Assembly (NCBI GenBank): GCA_964023205.1
Contig: OZ026844.1
Location: 5,206,840-5,270,839, forward strand
Source of the DNA: Lutraria lutraria
Taxonomy: Eukaryota; Mollusca; Bivalvia; Venerida; Mactridae
Length of the DNA stretch: 64,000 nt
Direction of reading: 5' to 3'
The notes under the pieces are model-generated. The model ran no database searches and was not told the origin of the DNA. It saw only the letters and a program-made list of their open reading frames with translations. Of the stretch, positions 45,001-56,202 are shown piece after piece. The position numbers were made by a program, and so were the translations under genes. Numbering within the stretch: position 1 is the first letter of the stretch; the number at the start of each line of letters is the position of its first letter.

Positions 45001-45245
45001 GTTGTAACTTGTATGAATAGCACCTGCCTGTGAGCAACAACTCATTGAAATGAGAAACACTGCACATGAATTTCATATTTCGTTGCTTACTTTTGTTTTT
45101 AATTTCACAGATGTGCGACTTCCTGGAAAGCGATTACTTGGAGGAACAGGTCACCGCAATCAAGGAGATCAGCGACCGTATCACCAACCTGAAACGTGTC
45201 GGAACTGGTCTTGGCGAGTGGCATTACGACAAAGAACTTCAGTAA
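42063..45245 (+). CDS. Ferritin, H-type (soma/cytosolic)
   Basis: Four exons (42063-42167, 43897-44043, 44391-44516, 45111-45245) give 170 residues in frame, the usual length for cytosolic invertebrate ferritin. The product forms a 24-mer cage that oxidises Fe(II) and stores iron. All ferroxidase ligands are present at vertebrate H-chain spacing, offset by two: E25, Y32, E60, H63, E105 and Q139. D129 and E132, which line the threefold iron-entry channel, are also present in CDFLE. No signal peptide precedes [17 protein letters not shown], so this is the cytosolic rather than the secreted form. The ATG has A at -3 and G at +4. An IRE lies in the 5' UTR. The first intron is about 1.7 kb. Confidence 0.97.
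43690..43870. repeat. Family H repeat copy 3
   Basis: Shares GCGCACATGAATTTTGATGC and CAATGTTGCAATGCAAGTCA with the family. Ferritin intron 1. Confidence 0.55.
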
Positions 45246-45400
45246 ATACAACTTGTACAACAGCCTGATTGTTATAAACTTTTTTTCCCTATTGACTTTT
45301 TCTCGGACTTCATCATTTCAAGTATGCAGGCTGATTGGTTTAACTAAGTTTTAATGCAACAAAATAAAATTAAAGGCTGAAAGACTGAACATTGATGTTA
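45246..45400 (+). other. Ferritin 3' UTR with polyadenylation signal
   Basis: AATAAA is at 45363-45368, about 118 nt after the ferritin stop, giving a short 3' UTR typical of the family. Confidence 0.7.
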
Positions 45401-45439
45401 GTTGTTTTTGTCATACCTTTATTGGTAAATTTTTGTGCA

Positions 45440-45465
45440 CCCCCCCCCCCCCCCCCCCCCCCCCC
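45440..45465 (+). repeat. Poly-C homopolymer, 26 bases
   Basis: An uninterrupted run of 26 C lies about 70 bp downstream of the ferritin polyadenylation signal. Its length may be imprecise in the assembly. Confidence 0.9.
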
Positions 45466-46317
45466 GAAAGATGTGGGGCATACAGGTTTACCCTTGTCCT
45501 TTTCTTACCGAAAAATCTTGGCATGGCATATCTCAAAGTATTAGGGCAGAGCTATGAGATTATACAGAAATGTTGATCAGTGTATATTGGTTGGATGCAG
45601 ATCTTGGGCAAAACAAACCATCCTAATATGTTAATATGACTTCATTGTCTTGAATAAAGGAAAATGGTACACATATTGACAGAGTTTAAATGCATGACTT
45701 GTGTACAGTGTACACCAAAAAATGCACTACCAGTACTTTAAACGGAAAACAAAATATTTCAAAATGAGATACAACAAGTTTAATTTTTCATTCAACAATA
45801 CAATCATGGTGAACACATGTTGTTCAATCTGATATGATTACAGTACATAAATTACTCAATATTATTATATAAATGTATTTGATGGATCATAAATTAAATC
45901 TATGAACTTCGTATTCATGATATAATAATAATATTCATTATATGACATCAGTCTTCATAATAGACTTGATTGTGAACAGCACAACCACAATCATACACAT
46001 GGCCAGAGGTAATAAAACTTGAGATTGCTCTCCTAGCTCAAATCTCATCTTTTAGTTAATTAGCATCGGGCAATATAAATATTATTGATACATTAGTCTA
46101 ACAGCAAACTTGATCTGATCATGCATTTATGCATTAATCAGCTCGAAGCTTTCAACAGTAATACTTTGAGAATGGAATTGAGATTTGAGTTTGGACACTA
46201 TTCTCAAGTTTTATAACCTCAGGCCATGGCTTGAGATAATTTGAGGTATACATAACATCACTAACTGATCTACCCACACAAATTTCACTATGAAACACTA
46301 GAGCACAAAATAAATTA

Positions 46318-46535
46318 TAACAAGAAGTGCTTGTGAAATACGGATACCCCCTGTGACCTTGACCTAGTTATCTAAAAAACGATAGGGGTCATCTACATGT
46401 GATGACCAACCTCCAAACCAAATCTGAGGAGCTTAGATGAAAATAATACTTGAGTTAATGCCCGGACCAAGTTTGGTTACCTACCGACATGTACAAAGCA
46501 ATACACCCACTTTTCTACAAAAGGGGGCATAATAA
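46318..46535 (+). repeat. GGGGGCAT-ended dispersed repeat
   Basis: Starts ACAAGAAGTGCTTGTGAAAT (hairpin CAAGAAGTGCTTG) and ends AAAAGGGGGCATAATAA. Contains TGTGACCTTGACC. Probably a short member of the tandem-cored element group. Confidence 0.5.
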
Positions 46536-46993
46536 TATATCACCAAATATGTAAAAAATTTATCTGGCAACCAATTCTGGTATGCATTATCTTACAATCA
46601 ATTTTCAGTTTCATAACTAAACAAGATAAGAAATACAAAGATAAACAAGAGTCAGTTTATACATCATAATGAAAATACCATGGGAGCTAGCACGTTGATA
46701 GCATGGTGTACAATGGTGTAAGTATGGCTAAAATTGGCACACCACGGGCCAAAAACATACTTATCATGTATACACACTAAGCATTCAACATGCTACTCCC
46801 CCATGGATTTTACCATGACCTTACTTAAGTACATATTATTCAAAATAGCTTACTGTAGAATCAGAAATAGTGATTTTCTTAATAATTACCTTAATAAAAA
46901 CCATGTCATTAGGTACCATTAAATAAATAAATAACTGGACTCTATATAGTATACAGTACCACAAAAACCACACAAGTATATATTCTACTTATA

Positions 46994-47172
46994 TATAGTC
47001 AAACCTGTAAACAAAGGCCATCTTGGGAAATACATTTTGTGATCTTTAATTATAGGTGGTCTTTATTTAGGGGTCATTTTGTTTTATTAACAAATGATGA
47101 ATTTAAAAAGAATGGCTTTATTCAAAGGGTGGCCTTTAGTCAGAGGTGGCTGCTGACACAGGTTTGACTGTA
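46994..47172. mobile_element. MITE-A copy 11
   Basis: Left end TATAGTCAAACCTGTA; right end CACAGGTTTGACTGTA. Confidence 0.8.
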
Positions 47173-47789
47173 CATATTTCCTGTATAATGTGATAATAAA
47201 GCTGTGGCATGTATTAGTATGTGAAGTAATGTGGTATTACACGCAACATAATATTATCGATAATATAACACAGCTTTAATACAAGTTATACATGTTTTAA
47301 TACACCATACCATCACAACAACAGTTACCTCCCTTGGGTGTACATCACTGCCTCATCAAGATACTATAGATGACTAATAGTTTAATTGAAGGATTAATCT
47401 AAATTATTTAAACTAAAAAAAAATGGAGAGGAACTTATATAAGTTATCCTTGTTTTCTAATCCAAAATATCCTATCTTAGTAACTATCACAATTCATGTA
47501 TGTGTATGTTTGAAAATATAATTTGAAATAAAGTTTAAACTAATCTAAATTGTTGATTAATTAGATACATAATCAGTATTTATTTCATCGGATTTAATGC
47601 CATTTTAACATTATTGCAGTAAAATAGTGGCGGTCAGTTATCCTTCATTTTAGCCTAACCAGTACTAACCGCATTCTATTTACTAGCTTCTGTCAAGCTT
47701 CCCCACACAATTCAGAAGTGGAGGATAATTTAATATAGAATGTAATATCTTCAGTCAAATTAGTCTCAGACAGTGTGAGCGTCGCCTGG

Positions 47790-47862
47790 GGTTCAAGCTT
47801 ACTACCTCTTGATTAATAGACCAATGCTCTAACCACTGAGCTAACTTGGTGGGCTTTTGTAA
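47790..47862 (-). repeat. tRNA-like pseudogene or SINE head (A box intact)
   Basis: The minus strand gives TTAGCTCAGTGGTTAGAGCA, a near-perfect A box and D arm, and an anticodon-loop-like CTATTAA. The T arm has decayed, so it is unlikely to be a working tRNA. Confidence 0.5.
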
Positions 47863-48374
47863 ATGGCCTTTATCTAGTTCAAATTCAATTTAGTTTTTTA
47901 TTCTTCCCATAACATTAGTTTATATTTTTCTGAAATATAACCAGACTAATATCAATATCATGTAAATTGTTAACTAGACAAAACCATGAATTCAAAAATT
48001 TGTGCTGGAGAAATCTGTTTGTGACATTGAATACATCAAACTAAAAAGGGAGATAATTCACTCCCTGAAATCATTTTATCATTATTGTTATCACAAGTCT
48101 GAGCTTATGCTAATACCTTATATTATGTAGGTAGATAAAATTGCATTGATCAATTGCACACTCCTATATATATATATATATACAAAAATACCAGTAAATT
48201 AATATACAAAGTAGACAAACAATGAAAATAAATGTTATATCAAAACAGAGCACAGAATTTAATACTTACAGATTCACAGAAAATAGTCGAGAAAAATATA
48301 TAATTGTAACATAATGATAATATGAATTCAGCACACAATGAAGCAGCATTTTGATAGTCAACACATTTTGTATT

Positions 48375-48600
48375 TTTTCCTACATAAGCCTTTTCAAAAT
48401 CAAGTCACCCCTGGGGCAGAACCAATTTTGACCATGCGGCCACGATTTGAGCCAATTTGGTAGAGGTTCACTACTCAATGCTACATAAGTATCAGTTTTG
48501 GAGAAATGTTTTTTAAAATCTTTTCTTTCGTAAGCTATGATATCTAAATTCAAGTGACCTACGGGCCCACAGGCATAGCATTTCAAATGAAGTTGATATA
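48375..48600 (-). repeat. Degenerate monomers related to the element at 29431-31957
   Basis: The minus strand shows CTCTACCAAATTGGCTCAAA, GCCCCAGGGGTGACTTGATT and AAACATTTCTCC, resembling one or two diverged 160-bp units. Confidence 0.5.
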
Positions 48601-49143
48601 ATATTATATATTTATGACCACTGAAGCCTATTAAGCACTGCTTTACAATCTGGTATAGAGAATATCGATTTCATTGATGGGTGTGGCTCTATCAATCAGT
48701 CCAACATGTGCTGCAGACTCCATATAATGTGACTAATACTTGTGCATTCACATACAATTGAGTATAATAATACATATTTTTATTTCATTTTTCGTTGTTT
48801 GATGATGAATTTAAAAACGTTACACACAGCTATTGTGGTGGATATATTTGGCCATGTCCACAACATATAATATGTCAACAAGAAATATAATAATGTAAAC
48901 ATAAAATAGATGATGATGAGTTAAGGTATCAGACAGTATGTTACATGAACTTATATCATTTCCCAATCAATGTATAAAATAGAAATTGTTTAATTAACAG
49001 CAAGACATGATTGTAATGACAGTAGACAGTACAGTGAAGTATAACATTCACACTTATCAGCTCTTCTCTAATTCAAAGTAATGAAAACAATGATATAATT
49101 ATGGATATAAGAAAAAAATAATTTGGATCTCGTCGAATTCACT

Positions 49144-49330
49144 ATAAGGCCGTCTTTAAAAAAATCATGTTTGCGGTAACGCTACCTACTCACCAAAAAG
49201 GTCCCTGCAATGTACCTTTTTATTTCTATAGTATTCTAACATGATTTACTCATATTTTTTTAACCGACCTACCCACCGGAAATTCTCTGGGTAGGGTTAC
49301 CGCAAACAAACATTTTTTTAAGGATGACCT
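49144..49330. mobile_element. MITE-G copy 2
   Basis: Same family: ATGTTTGCGGTAACGCTACC on the left and GGGTTACCGCAAACAAACAT on the right. Confidence 0.7.
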
Positions 49331-49400
49331 AACTGAGTTCTACAGTCGTAAACATAGTAATCCAATACTGACTTCACATTGTATCAGGATATTTCATTAT

Positions 49401-52400
49401 TCAAAGTCTGATATCTTCTAGCTGTATGACCTCATGACCTTTCATATCTTGGGACAGAAAATTTAGATCTCCGTTGTCACTCGGGTCAAAATCTGAATCA
49501 CCAACAAGTATACATGGATCAGTTAATTGGGACTTTTTAGTAATAACTTCAGAGATGTTCTCCATTTTGGCTGGAAAAAGAAACTTGTTACTGACACTAG
49601 CCATATTATCATGGCTAGAGAAAGAATAATGAACTCTTGGAACATGAGACGGGTTCACTATCGAGTCTAGGTCACGCTCTAAATCATCGATGATCGAATC
49701 ATGATTAGAGTTGGTTTCCTGTGAGTCTGCCTCAGAGAAATGTCCATCATGATCATCCCACTCCTTATGAACTTCAGCATGTAAAATAGTTTGTGAACTA
49801 AACAAACTGTTTCTATTAACTGCTGGCATTGATTTTGATTTAAGTCTCACACTTTCGTCTGGCTCATTTTCCTGAGTTGGCAAGAACTGTTTGATTTTAC
49901 ACATTGAATTACCTATAGAGTGACCTTCAATACCACAAAGGTCACAGACTCCGACAGTGGACTGGGTCACATTATCACAACTTTTGGAACTGTGGTTCAC
50001 GGGAGGTGATGATAAAGTTTGATGACTACTTAAAGACGATGGAAACGAATTTTGTCTGTTCTGAGCAGATATAAGAGGCAAGGTCTGTGGATCGTTAGAT
50101 AACTTTGGCAGCGGTTGTATAGTCAAGTCACATGTAATACCATGGCTGTCTGGTGATACGTTCTCCTGTTGACTGGACAGAAGTAATGGCTCTAAAGAGC
50201 TTTTGCGCGCATGGCGTGACCTTTTGCTAGGATTTGGAATGGGCTCGATTCTGTCTTCCACCCAATCTGGATTGGATTTATAATATTCTTTGGCTGAATT
50301 TATTGCAACTTTTAATTCCTGTCCCATTTCAGATGTATCGTACGTATCGGGAGTCAAACCTACAATCGGCGCTCCGTCTTTGGTAGGTTCACCGTTAATG
50401 CCATGCATGTGACAGAACAATGCAGTGATATCTTTCATAAGGTTAAATTTGAAAGCCATTTCAAGTTGGGGAGGAATATCACTTTCTGTAGAGTAATCCA
50501 TATATGCAACACAAAATGTAGTCAACGGCATTCCTTTCGAGCGTTCTACTCTCATTTTTTCTGCAACATAATCTACAGCAACTGCGAAGTAATCGGGTAA
50601 TATTTTGCCTGGTTCAAGTTTAAATCGAACTTTCTTTTTACTACAACGAAGTCTTGCACCAATAGAACTGATGACAATAATAAACTCCGCCTCCTGTAGA
50701 TTATCGACCAACCATTCATCGAGGCCCCTCTCATGTATCTGTTGCTCCTCGAACATATCTACATGAACATTGCAGCTGCATGTTTCTATCAAAAACCCTG
50801 CCAGGGCCTCAACCACTTTCTCATGTGCACAGCAATCAAACGAGTAAAGCAATAACACTGTTGGAACTTGCTTCTGCTCAAGATCTGAAGTATAAAATAC
50901 ACTGGCGTAATGTAACCTGATGGGGCTAGAAAAATATGGTCAAATGAAAAATGTAGGAGATGAGTACAGAAGCATTATAAAGCAGATTTAAACAAAGGGC
51001 AATAACTCTGCTAAAATGACCAAAAATGCCAAAAAGTTTAGTGAAAATTGTGTATGAATTGTATGCGAGAACAAGAAGTTGGACGGAAAGAAAATTTGAC
51101 AAAGCCACTGCTATATGCCAACCTGCTGGGGGCATAAAAAATTAAGTTTTGCAACATGTATACCTCATTATGTTGGCTAAGTAACCATAAATGTCACATA
51201 CATGTAAATCTGATAAGAACACTTCCTGCTTTTTAAATTCTCAAGACTAATATTTTCATGATATAGAAATACATTACAATTTTATAGAGATATGATGTCA
51301 AGATATCACTTTAATTGTCTTAAAGCTTGCGATCTTAAGTGTTGTATACAAATACTAACCTATAGATACAGATCTGTGTAAACTTGGATTTCTATCACTA
51401 CTTCCTGAAAGATAAGAATGAAACATACAATATTGTGTATTTATGTTAAATATATAATATTCATTAATTGTTTAATATTTTGCACATGACAAATATGTAC
51501 GTTTTTGTAATATTCATTAGCAGTATATGTATATCACTAAGAAATTGACCACCTTCAAAAAAGGCCAACCAGTGAATAAAGGCCATTCTCTGATTATTTA
51601 GAAGAAAATGACCTCTGAATAAAGGCCACATTTTGTCTTTCCTAAGGGTGACCTATGTTCACAGCTAGAAAAAAATGGTTATAGAATTGACTGCATCAAA
51701 TCCGTGGAGTTAAAAGTTAGCAAACTTTGTAATGAACAGTTTTGCACTTTCTGTCCTACTTAATAATAATAATAATAATATGCTATTTCACAGCTTTCAT
51801 GCAGTATTGACCAGTAAAAAGATATCACAGGCTATCAATTGACACATACTGAAATTTAATCTCATTCTCACAGCTTCACTGTACTGTTACTTACCAGGTC
51901 TACTATCTCTATTCCTGTTCTTGCAGAATCTATAAATCAGTATGGCAATTATCAGGATTCCAAGAAATCCGAACACGCCAAACACAGTTCCTAGAACTAT
52001 CTGCAAAGATTTCTCATATTCCGTGGTCGCCGAGGTTTTTGACACGGCCGGATCTCCACCATCTGAAGAGAAAACGATTGATATTGATCATAAAAAATAT
52101 TTTCCAGAAAACAAGAGGGCTGACCCAAATGTCCTGTGAAGCTCAATTAAGGCATAATTACCTTTAAAGCTTTATATTCATATAAGGCATAATGAGTAAA
52201 TTAATAAATAAAGAGTTTATTGGTTTATATTTCAACTCAAATGATCCAAACTTGTACTAAATATAACAACGATGTATATGCACTCAATAATAAATTTATA
52301 TAATGATGATAATGCATCAGGTGTTTTACATCTTGGCCATTTCCTGAACAAGAATGCATATTGTATGAATACAGTGTAACCTCTCCAGAGCGGTCCTCCC

Positions 52401-54140
52401 ATGAGCAACAACCTCCCTTCAACAACAGCATGATTGTTCCCAACTGTACAACTTAATTACTAGTATCATTTTAACCTTTCTAGAGCAACAACCTCTCGAC
52501 AACAACATATTTTTGCTATTCCTAAACGGTGTTTCTTTGGAGAGGTTGCCCTGTACATGCTTTATAATTCTTTAAAGAAAACTACCTGTATCCTTTCCAG
52601 TCTAATTGACAATTACATTATAGAGTACATATCTAATTTTCTATCCACATTAAATGACAGTATACTAGGATACTGTAAGAAATAAAAATACAGTGTACTA
52701 ATAAGTGTTTGTTTAACTTAAATACACTATCAGCTGGCTCAGAGAATATGTACAAAGTAAATACTGTGGAATCATTAATTTTCGTTGGGGATTTAATTAT
52801 CGTGGATTTCGTGGGTCGGCTCATCCATGAAATCAAATTGGCTCATCCACGAAATCAAATCCCCACGAATTTAAATGCAGAAATAAGCCTGTTTTCTTTA
52901 AAAATCAAAATCCACGAATTTATGTACCCACGAAATAGCCATTTTAGTACTAGAAGCCCAAGGGCAACATGTCGAGCCCCTGTTTAGCCAGCTTGTGATC
53001 TTGACCTTTGAACTACAAGTATGAGTGATATTTCATTGAAGTAAACTTTTATACCAATTTATTTAAAAATCCTTGAATGCAAACAGAAGTTACAGCCCAG
53101 ACAAGGAAAATGTATTTGACCGAATGTGTAATCTTGACCTATAAAATCTGGGTGTTGCCCAAGACACATGGTCGCATTGTATTATGGCAAGTCATTTTTA
53201 ATTCAATGCATAAGGGAGACACAGCCCTGACAAGGTGTATAATGATTATTTTTTATGTTTGACCTCTAAGTGTGACCTTGACCTTTGAGCTAGAGACCTT
53301 GATCTTACGCACTGCACACCACCTCATGGTGTTTTACAATTATGCCAAGTTATCTTAAAAAGTTTCTATGCATAAGGGAGATACAGCCCGGACAAGGTCT
53401 ATAATGCTCATTTTTGACGTTTGACCTCTAAGTGTGACCTTGACCTTTGAGCTAGAGACCTGGATTTTGCGCACTGCACACCGCCTCATAGTGTTTAACA
53501 AGTTAGCCAAGTTATCTTAAAAAGTTTCCATGCATAAGGGAGATACAGCCCGGACAAGGTCTATAATGCTCATTTTTGATGTTTGACCTCTAAGTGTGAC
53601 CTTGACCTTTGAGCTAGAGACCTGGATTTTGCGCACTGCACACCGTCTCATGGTGTTTAACAATAATGCCAAGTTATCTTAAAAAGTTTCTATGAATAAG
53701 GAAGATACAGCCCGGACAAGGTCTAAAATGCTCATTTTGACGTTTGACCTCTAAGTGTGACCTTGACCTTTGAGCTAGAGACCTGGATTTTGCGCACTGC
53801 ACACTGTCTCATGGTGTTAAACAATTATGCCAAGTTATTTTAAAAAGTGGCAATGCATAAGGGAGATACAGCCCGGACAAGGATCCAGACGGACACACTC
53901 ACTCACTCACTCACTCACTCACTCACTCACTCACTCACTCACTCACTAACTAACGTACAGGCACGCAACCGCCATTGTGGCGACTATGTCGAGCTCATCG
54001 CAGGCGGGCTCGACAAAAAACCATGAAAATTGAGCCCAACGAAAATAAATGAAAATACGGTACATGTATGACTATTTCATAATACATACTTTTCAATCCA
54101 TCTATTTTTGGTGTATTAAATGTAGTCTTTGGTGTGGACA
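49401..54140 (-). CDS. IL-17 receptor-like protein: transmembrane segment, SEFIR domain and long tail (5' partial)
   Basis: Four minus-strand exons join in frame: 54140-54090, 52062-51895, 51404-51360 and 50884-49401, ending at TGA (49403-49401). The second carries a hydrophobic helix (IVLGTVFGVFGFLGILIIAI) followed by basic YRFCKNRNR, a type I membrane topology. The last exon opens with a SEFIR domain: TVLLLYSFDCCAHEKVVEAL, then VDMFEEQQIHERGLDEWL and EFIIVISSIG. SEFIR domains recruit Act1/CIKS-like adaptors in IL-17 signalling. About 280 residues of serine- and asparagine-rich tail follow, with one Cys/His cluster. The ectodomain is incomplete, so the exact receptor class (IL17RD-like or another) cannot be fixed. 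The exon at 54090-54140 encodes a threonine-rich stalk and is less certain than the other three. Confidence 0.88.
50936..51145 (+). repeat. GGGGGCAT-ended dispersed repeat in the IL-17 receptor-like intron
   Basis: Ends TGCCAACCTGCTGGGGGCAT and carries AGGGCAATAACTCTGC; similar ends occur at 46318-46535 and 60816-61290. Confidence 0.45.
51545..51667. mobile_element. MITE-A copy 12, both ends decayed
   Basis: Interior blocks (GAATAAAGGCCA, AAAATGACCTCTGAATAAAG) are recognisable but the termini are not. Intron of the IL-17 receptor-like gene. Confidence 0.6.
52370..52555. mobile_element. MITE-B copy 2
   Basis: Left end TACAGTGTAACCTCTCCAGA; right end TTGGAGAGGTTGCCCTGTA; full length. Confidence 0.8.
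53100..53885. repeat. Tandem array, about 170-bp monomers
   Basis: Four well-conserved units and one diverged unit carry CTAAGTGTGACCTTGACC, TTGCGCACTGCACACC and GGGAGATACAGCCCGGACAA. Each contains TGACCTTGACC. Confidence 0.8.
53894..53948. repeat. (CTCA)n microsatellite
   Basis: About 13 perfect CTCA/ACTC tetranucleotides near one end of the element at 52950-54013. Confidence 0.9.
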
Positions 54141-54282
54141 CTGAAATAAACACAAAAATAATAAAAATATACAATATCAACAGTTTTGAAGTAACCTTCA
54201 GATATACAATTATCATATCTTATATATTGGTTCATAATCATAGCATTACTTGATACTAGAAAAACTCTGTTCGGTAGGCTGT

Positions 54283-54350
54283 TTTGTTGGTTAGAAGGAG
54301 GTTAGGTAGCGTAACCCAAAAAAAAATTTTTTTCAAGAACGGCCTTAGTG
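54283..54350. mobile_element. MITE-G fragment
   Basis: A short piece with GGTTAGGTAGCGTAACCC and AAGAACGGCCTTA, matching one end of the family. Confidence 0.45.
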
Positions 54351-54589
54351 ACAGAAACCAGTATGCACTTTTATAATAACCTTCAAATACTGCAATAAAA
54401 GCACACTACTAAGATCCCCTGTGAATTATAGCTGAGACATTTTGATCAACATCTAACTGAGAATATCAAACAAACTTCAAGCAGAAATTTTCCGTATGAG
54501 GAAAATAAAGTACAGAATAAGTCGTAAGCCATGATTGCAATATCTCATGAGATTTTAGATATACAGTCTGTTTTAATACAAACAAGAGA

Positions 54590-54745
54590 TGTGTCTCAGA
54601 TTATGAGATAGGAATGCCCCCCCGGAACACAACAATTGTAAAAGTCCTGCTAGCTAATAAGTTTCATGGAAATAGATGCGCTCAGAAGCTTAAGGTGAAA
54701 TTGAAAAAATGGCATAATTCTGCAAAAAAATGACCAAAATTCATT
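54590..54745 (+). repeat. Dispersed repeat starting ACAAGAGATGTGTCTCAGA
   Basis: A short hairpin start (GAGATGTGTCTC) and a GAATGCCCCCCCGG block resemble the other gene-free dispersed elements. Confidence 0.4.
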
Positions 54746-54781
54746 CTATTCCAACTTTGGATGCTGCATACAGTATCATCT

Positions 54782-54968
54782 GTACAGTCAAACCTGTGTT
54801 TGAGGCCATCTCCAAATAAAGGTCACCATGCGAATAAAGTCCATTTCTTTAAAAAAAAACTATGATTGATAATTTAAAACAAAATGACCTCCAAATGAAG
54901 GTCACTTGTCAATAAAGGTCATAATATATCTTTCCCAAGGGTGGCTTCTGTTCACAGGTTTGTCTGTA
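54782..54968. mobile_element. MITE-A copy 13
   Basis: Left end TACAGTCAAACCTGTG; right end CACAGGTTTGTCTGTA. Confidence 0.8.
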
Positions 54969-55577
54969 TTTAAAGCACAATGAACATATTACATTAATCA
55001 ATGAGTGAGACCAAATTCTGACAGAATATATATCTGTCTTCCTATCACAGCCAGACATAGGATGAAGCCATGGGATCAGAAGTAAGATAAATTCCAAACT
55101 CTAATTATCTTGTGTAAATGAATAGCTGGAAATAATCATTCTATTATTCAATACAATACTTGCAACAAATATATACCAACACTAATCCCCTGGGGAAATT
55201 TGTATTTAGCATGTACATCATCAAACACAAGAAAAGCATTAATTTACAGAAAAAATAATTTAGGAATTCTATTCATTTTTTTCTTATGATTAAAAGCCAC
55301 ACAAATCTTGCACATAATCTCAGAGTTGATATAGATTTTGAACCAAAAATACAATTACAATCATTATATAAGATGAACTGTTTCTACAATAAATGACCTT
55401 AAAGGTTGTCAAGATTGACAGTTCAAACAAAAACTGTGATAAACGATGAAAAAAGCACGACTAATCATTCATCAGTTTCATAATCTAAAGGCGTACAAAA
55501 AAATATGAATTCTAACAAAATGATACTAAAATATCCCAATGTAATGGTAACTTCACACTCCAAAAATAACACCATAC

Positions 55578-55765
55578 CTTGCATCATACAACTATGTTCA
55601 AAGTGTGTGCCAGAATTGTATAAAGTGTGTAAGATTGACTTGACATTTCTGGTAAAAATCCAGCAGCTAGGTTCAACATTCAGCAATTTTGCTGTGAAAA
55701 AGGAAGATTTTTTGGGTGGGTCATGTATATAGACAGGCTCTCTAGCAAACACTGACAAAATTATG
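55578..55765 (-). CDS. Candidate ectodomain exon of the IL-17 receptor-like gene
   Basis: A 188-nt open stretch is bounded by TTGCAG on its upstream side and GTATGG on its downstream side. Entering with two carried bases and leaving with one, it joins the exon at 54140 in frame (G plus TG gives Val). The reading includes REPVYIHDPP, PSCWIF and HFEHSCMMQ, with three cysteines, which suits an extracellular domain. No family match was recognised and the polypyrimidine tract is weak, so this is a prediction. Confidence 0.42.
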
Positions 55766-55864
55766 CTGCAAGAATCTAATAGTCATATAATGTACTTGTC
55801 TCTTATCCTACATAATCTCTTAAAAACGTAAGACTACACTAAATGATCTCCTTTTTTTGAGTTA

Positions 55865-56060
55865 TATACAGAGGCTGATTCCCGGAAGTTTTCCTGGACG
55901 GTATAATAACCAGTACTAATTTACCCATCCATAAGGAACCAGCAACTTCTCCACATGTGGAAGAAAATCAACACTGTTGCCAAAATTTTCATGGACGGGA
56001 ATCAAACCTGGATCGCTAGATTACAAACCAGTGCACTAATCTCTGTACCATGGCCTCGCC
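55865..56060 (-). repeat. tRNA-derived SINE-like sequence
   Basis: The minus strand shows a tRNA-like head with a B box (GGTTTGATTCC) and a loop TTTGTAA, followed by a tail of about 130 bp containing AACCAGTACT-like sequence. Confidence 0.5.
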
Positions 56061-56202
56061 CTTTCTATGAATGCATAACAGCAGTCGTCTAATATGACAT
56101 TTAAATAATCATGGAAAATCTTCCTACAAAGTACATGGCAAGATAAGATTGATCAGCTTCATGCGTAACAGAAAAAAAACTAATTAACAAAAAAAAACTT
56201 AC

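Larger units (their letters stand above)
45470..49400. other. Gene-poor region between ferritin and the IL-17 receptor-like gene
   Basis: Holds MITE-A copy 11, MITE-G copy 2, a tRNA-like relic, a short dispersed repeat, a (TA)n tract near 48166-48182 and diverged satellite monomers. The 3' UTR of the receptor-like gene must begin at 49400 and run left, but no end was fixed. Confidence 0.6.
52950..54013 (-). mobile_element. Helentron-like non-autonomous element 3 with about 170-bp tandem core
   Basis: Read on the minus strand it starts TCGAGCCCGCC and ends with GGGCTCGAC (the inverted start), a hairpin GCCCTTGGGC, then TTCTAG followed by T. TC..CTAG ends followed by T fit the canonical Helitron rule. 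It holds about five 170-bp monomers and a (CTCA)n tract. Confidence 0.62.
52762..54062. mobile_element. MITE-L copy 2, split by the element at 52950-54013
   Basis: Inverted relative to copy 1. The left part is 52762-52949 and the right part 54014-54062 (ends TACTGTGGAATCATTAATTT and AATGAAAATACGGTA). The break falls between the same two flanking sequences as in copy 1. Confidence 0.7.
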
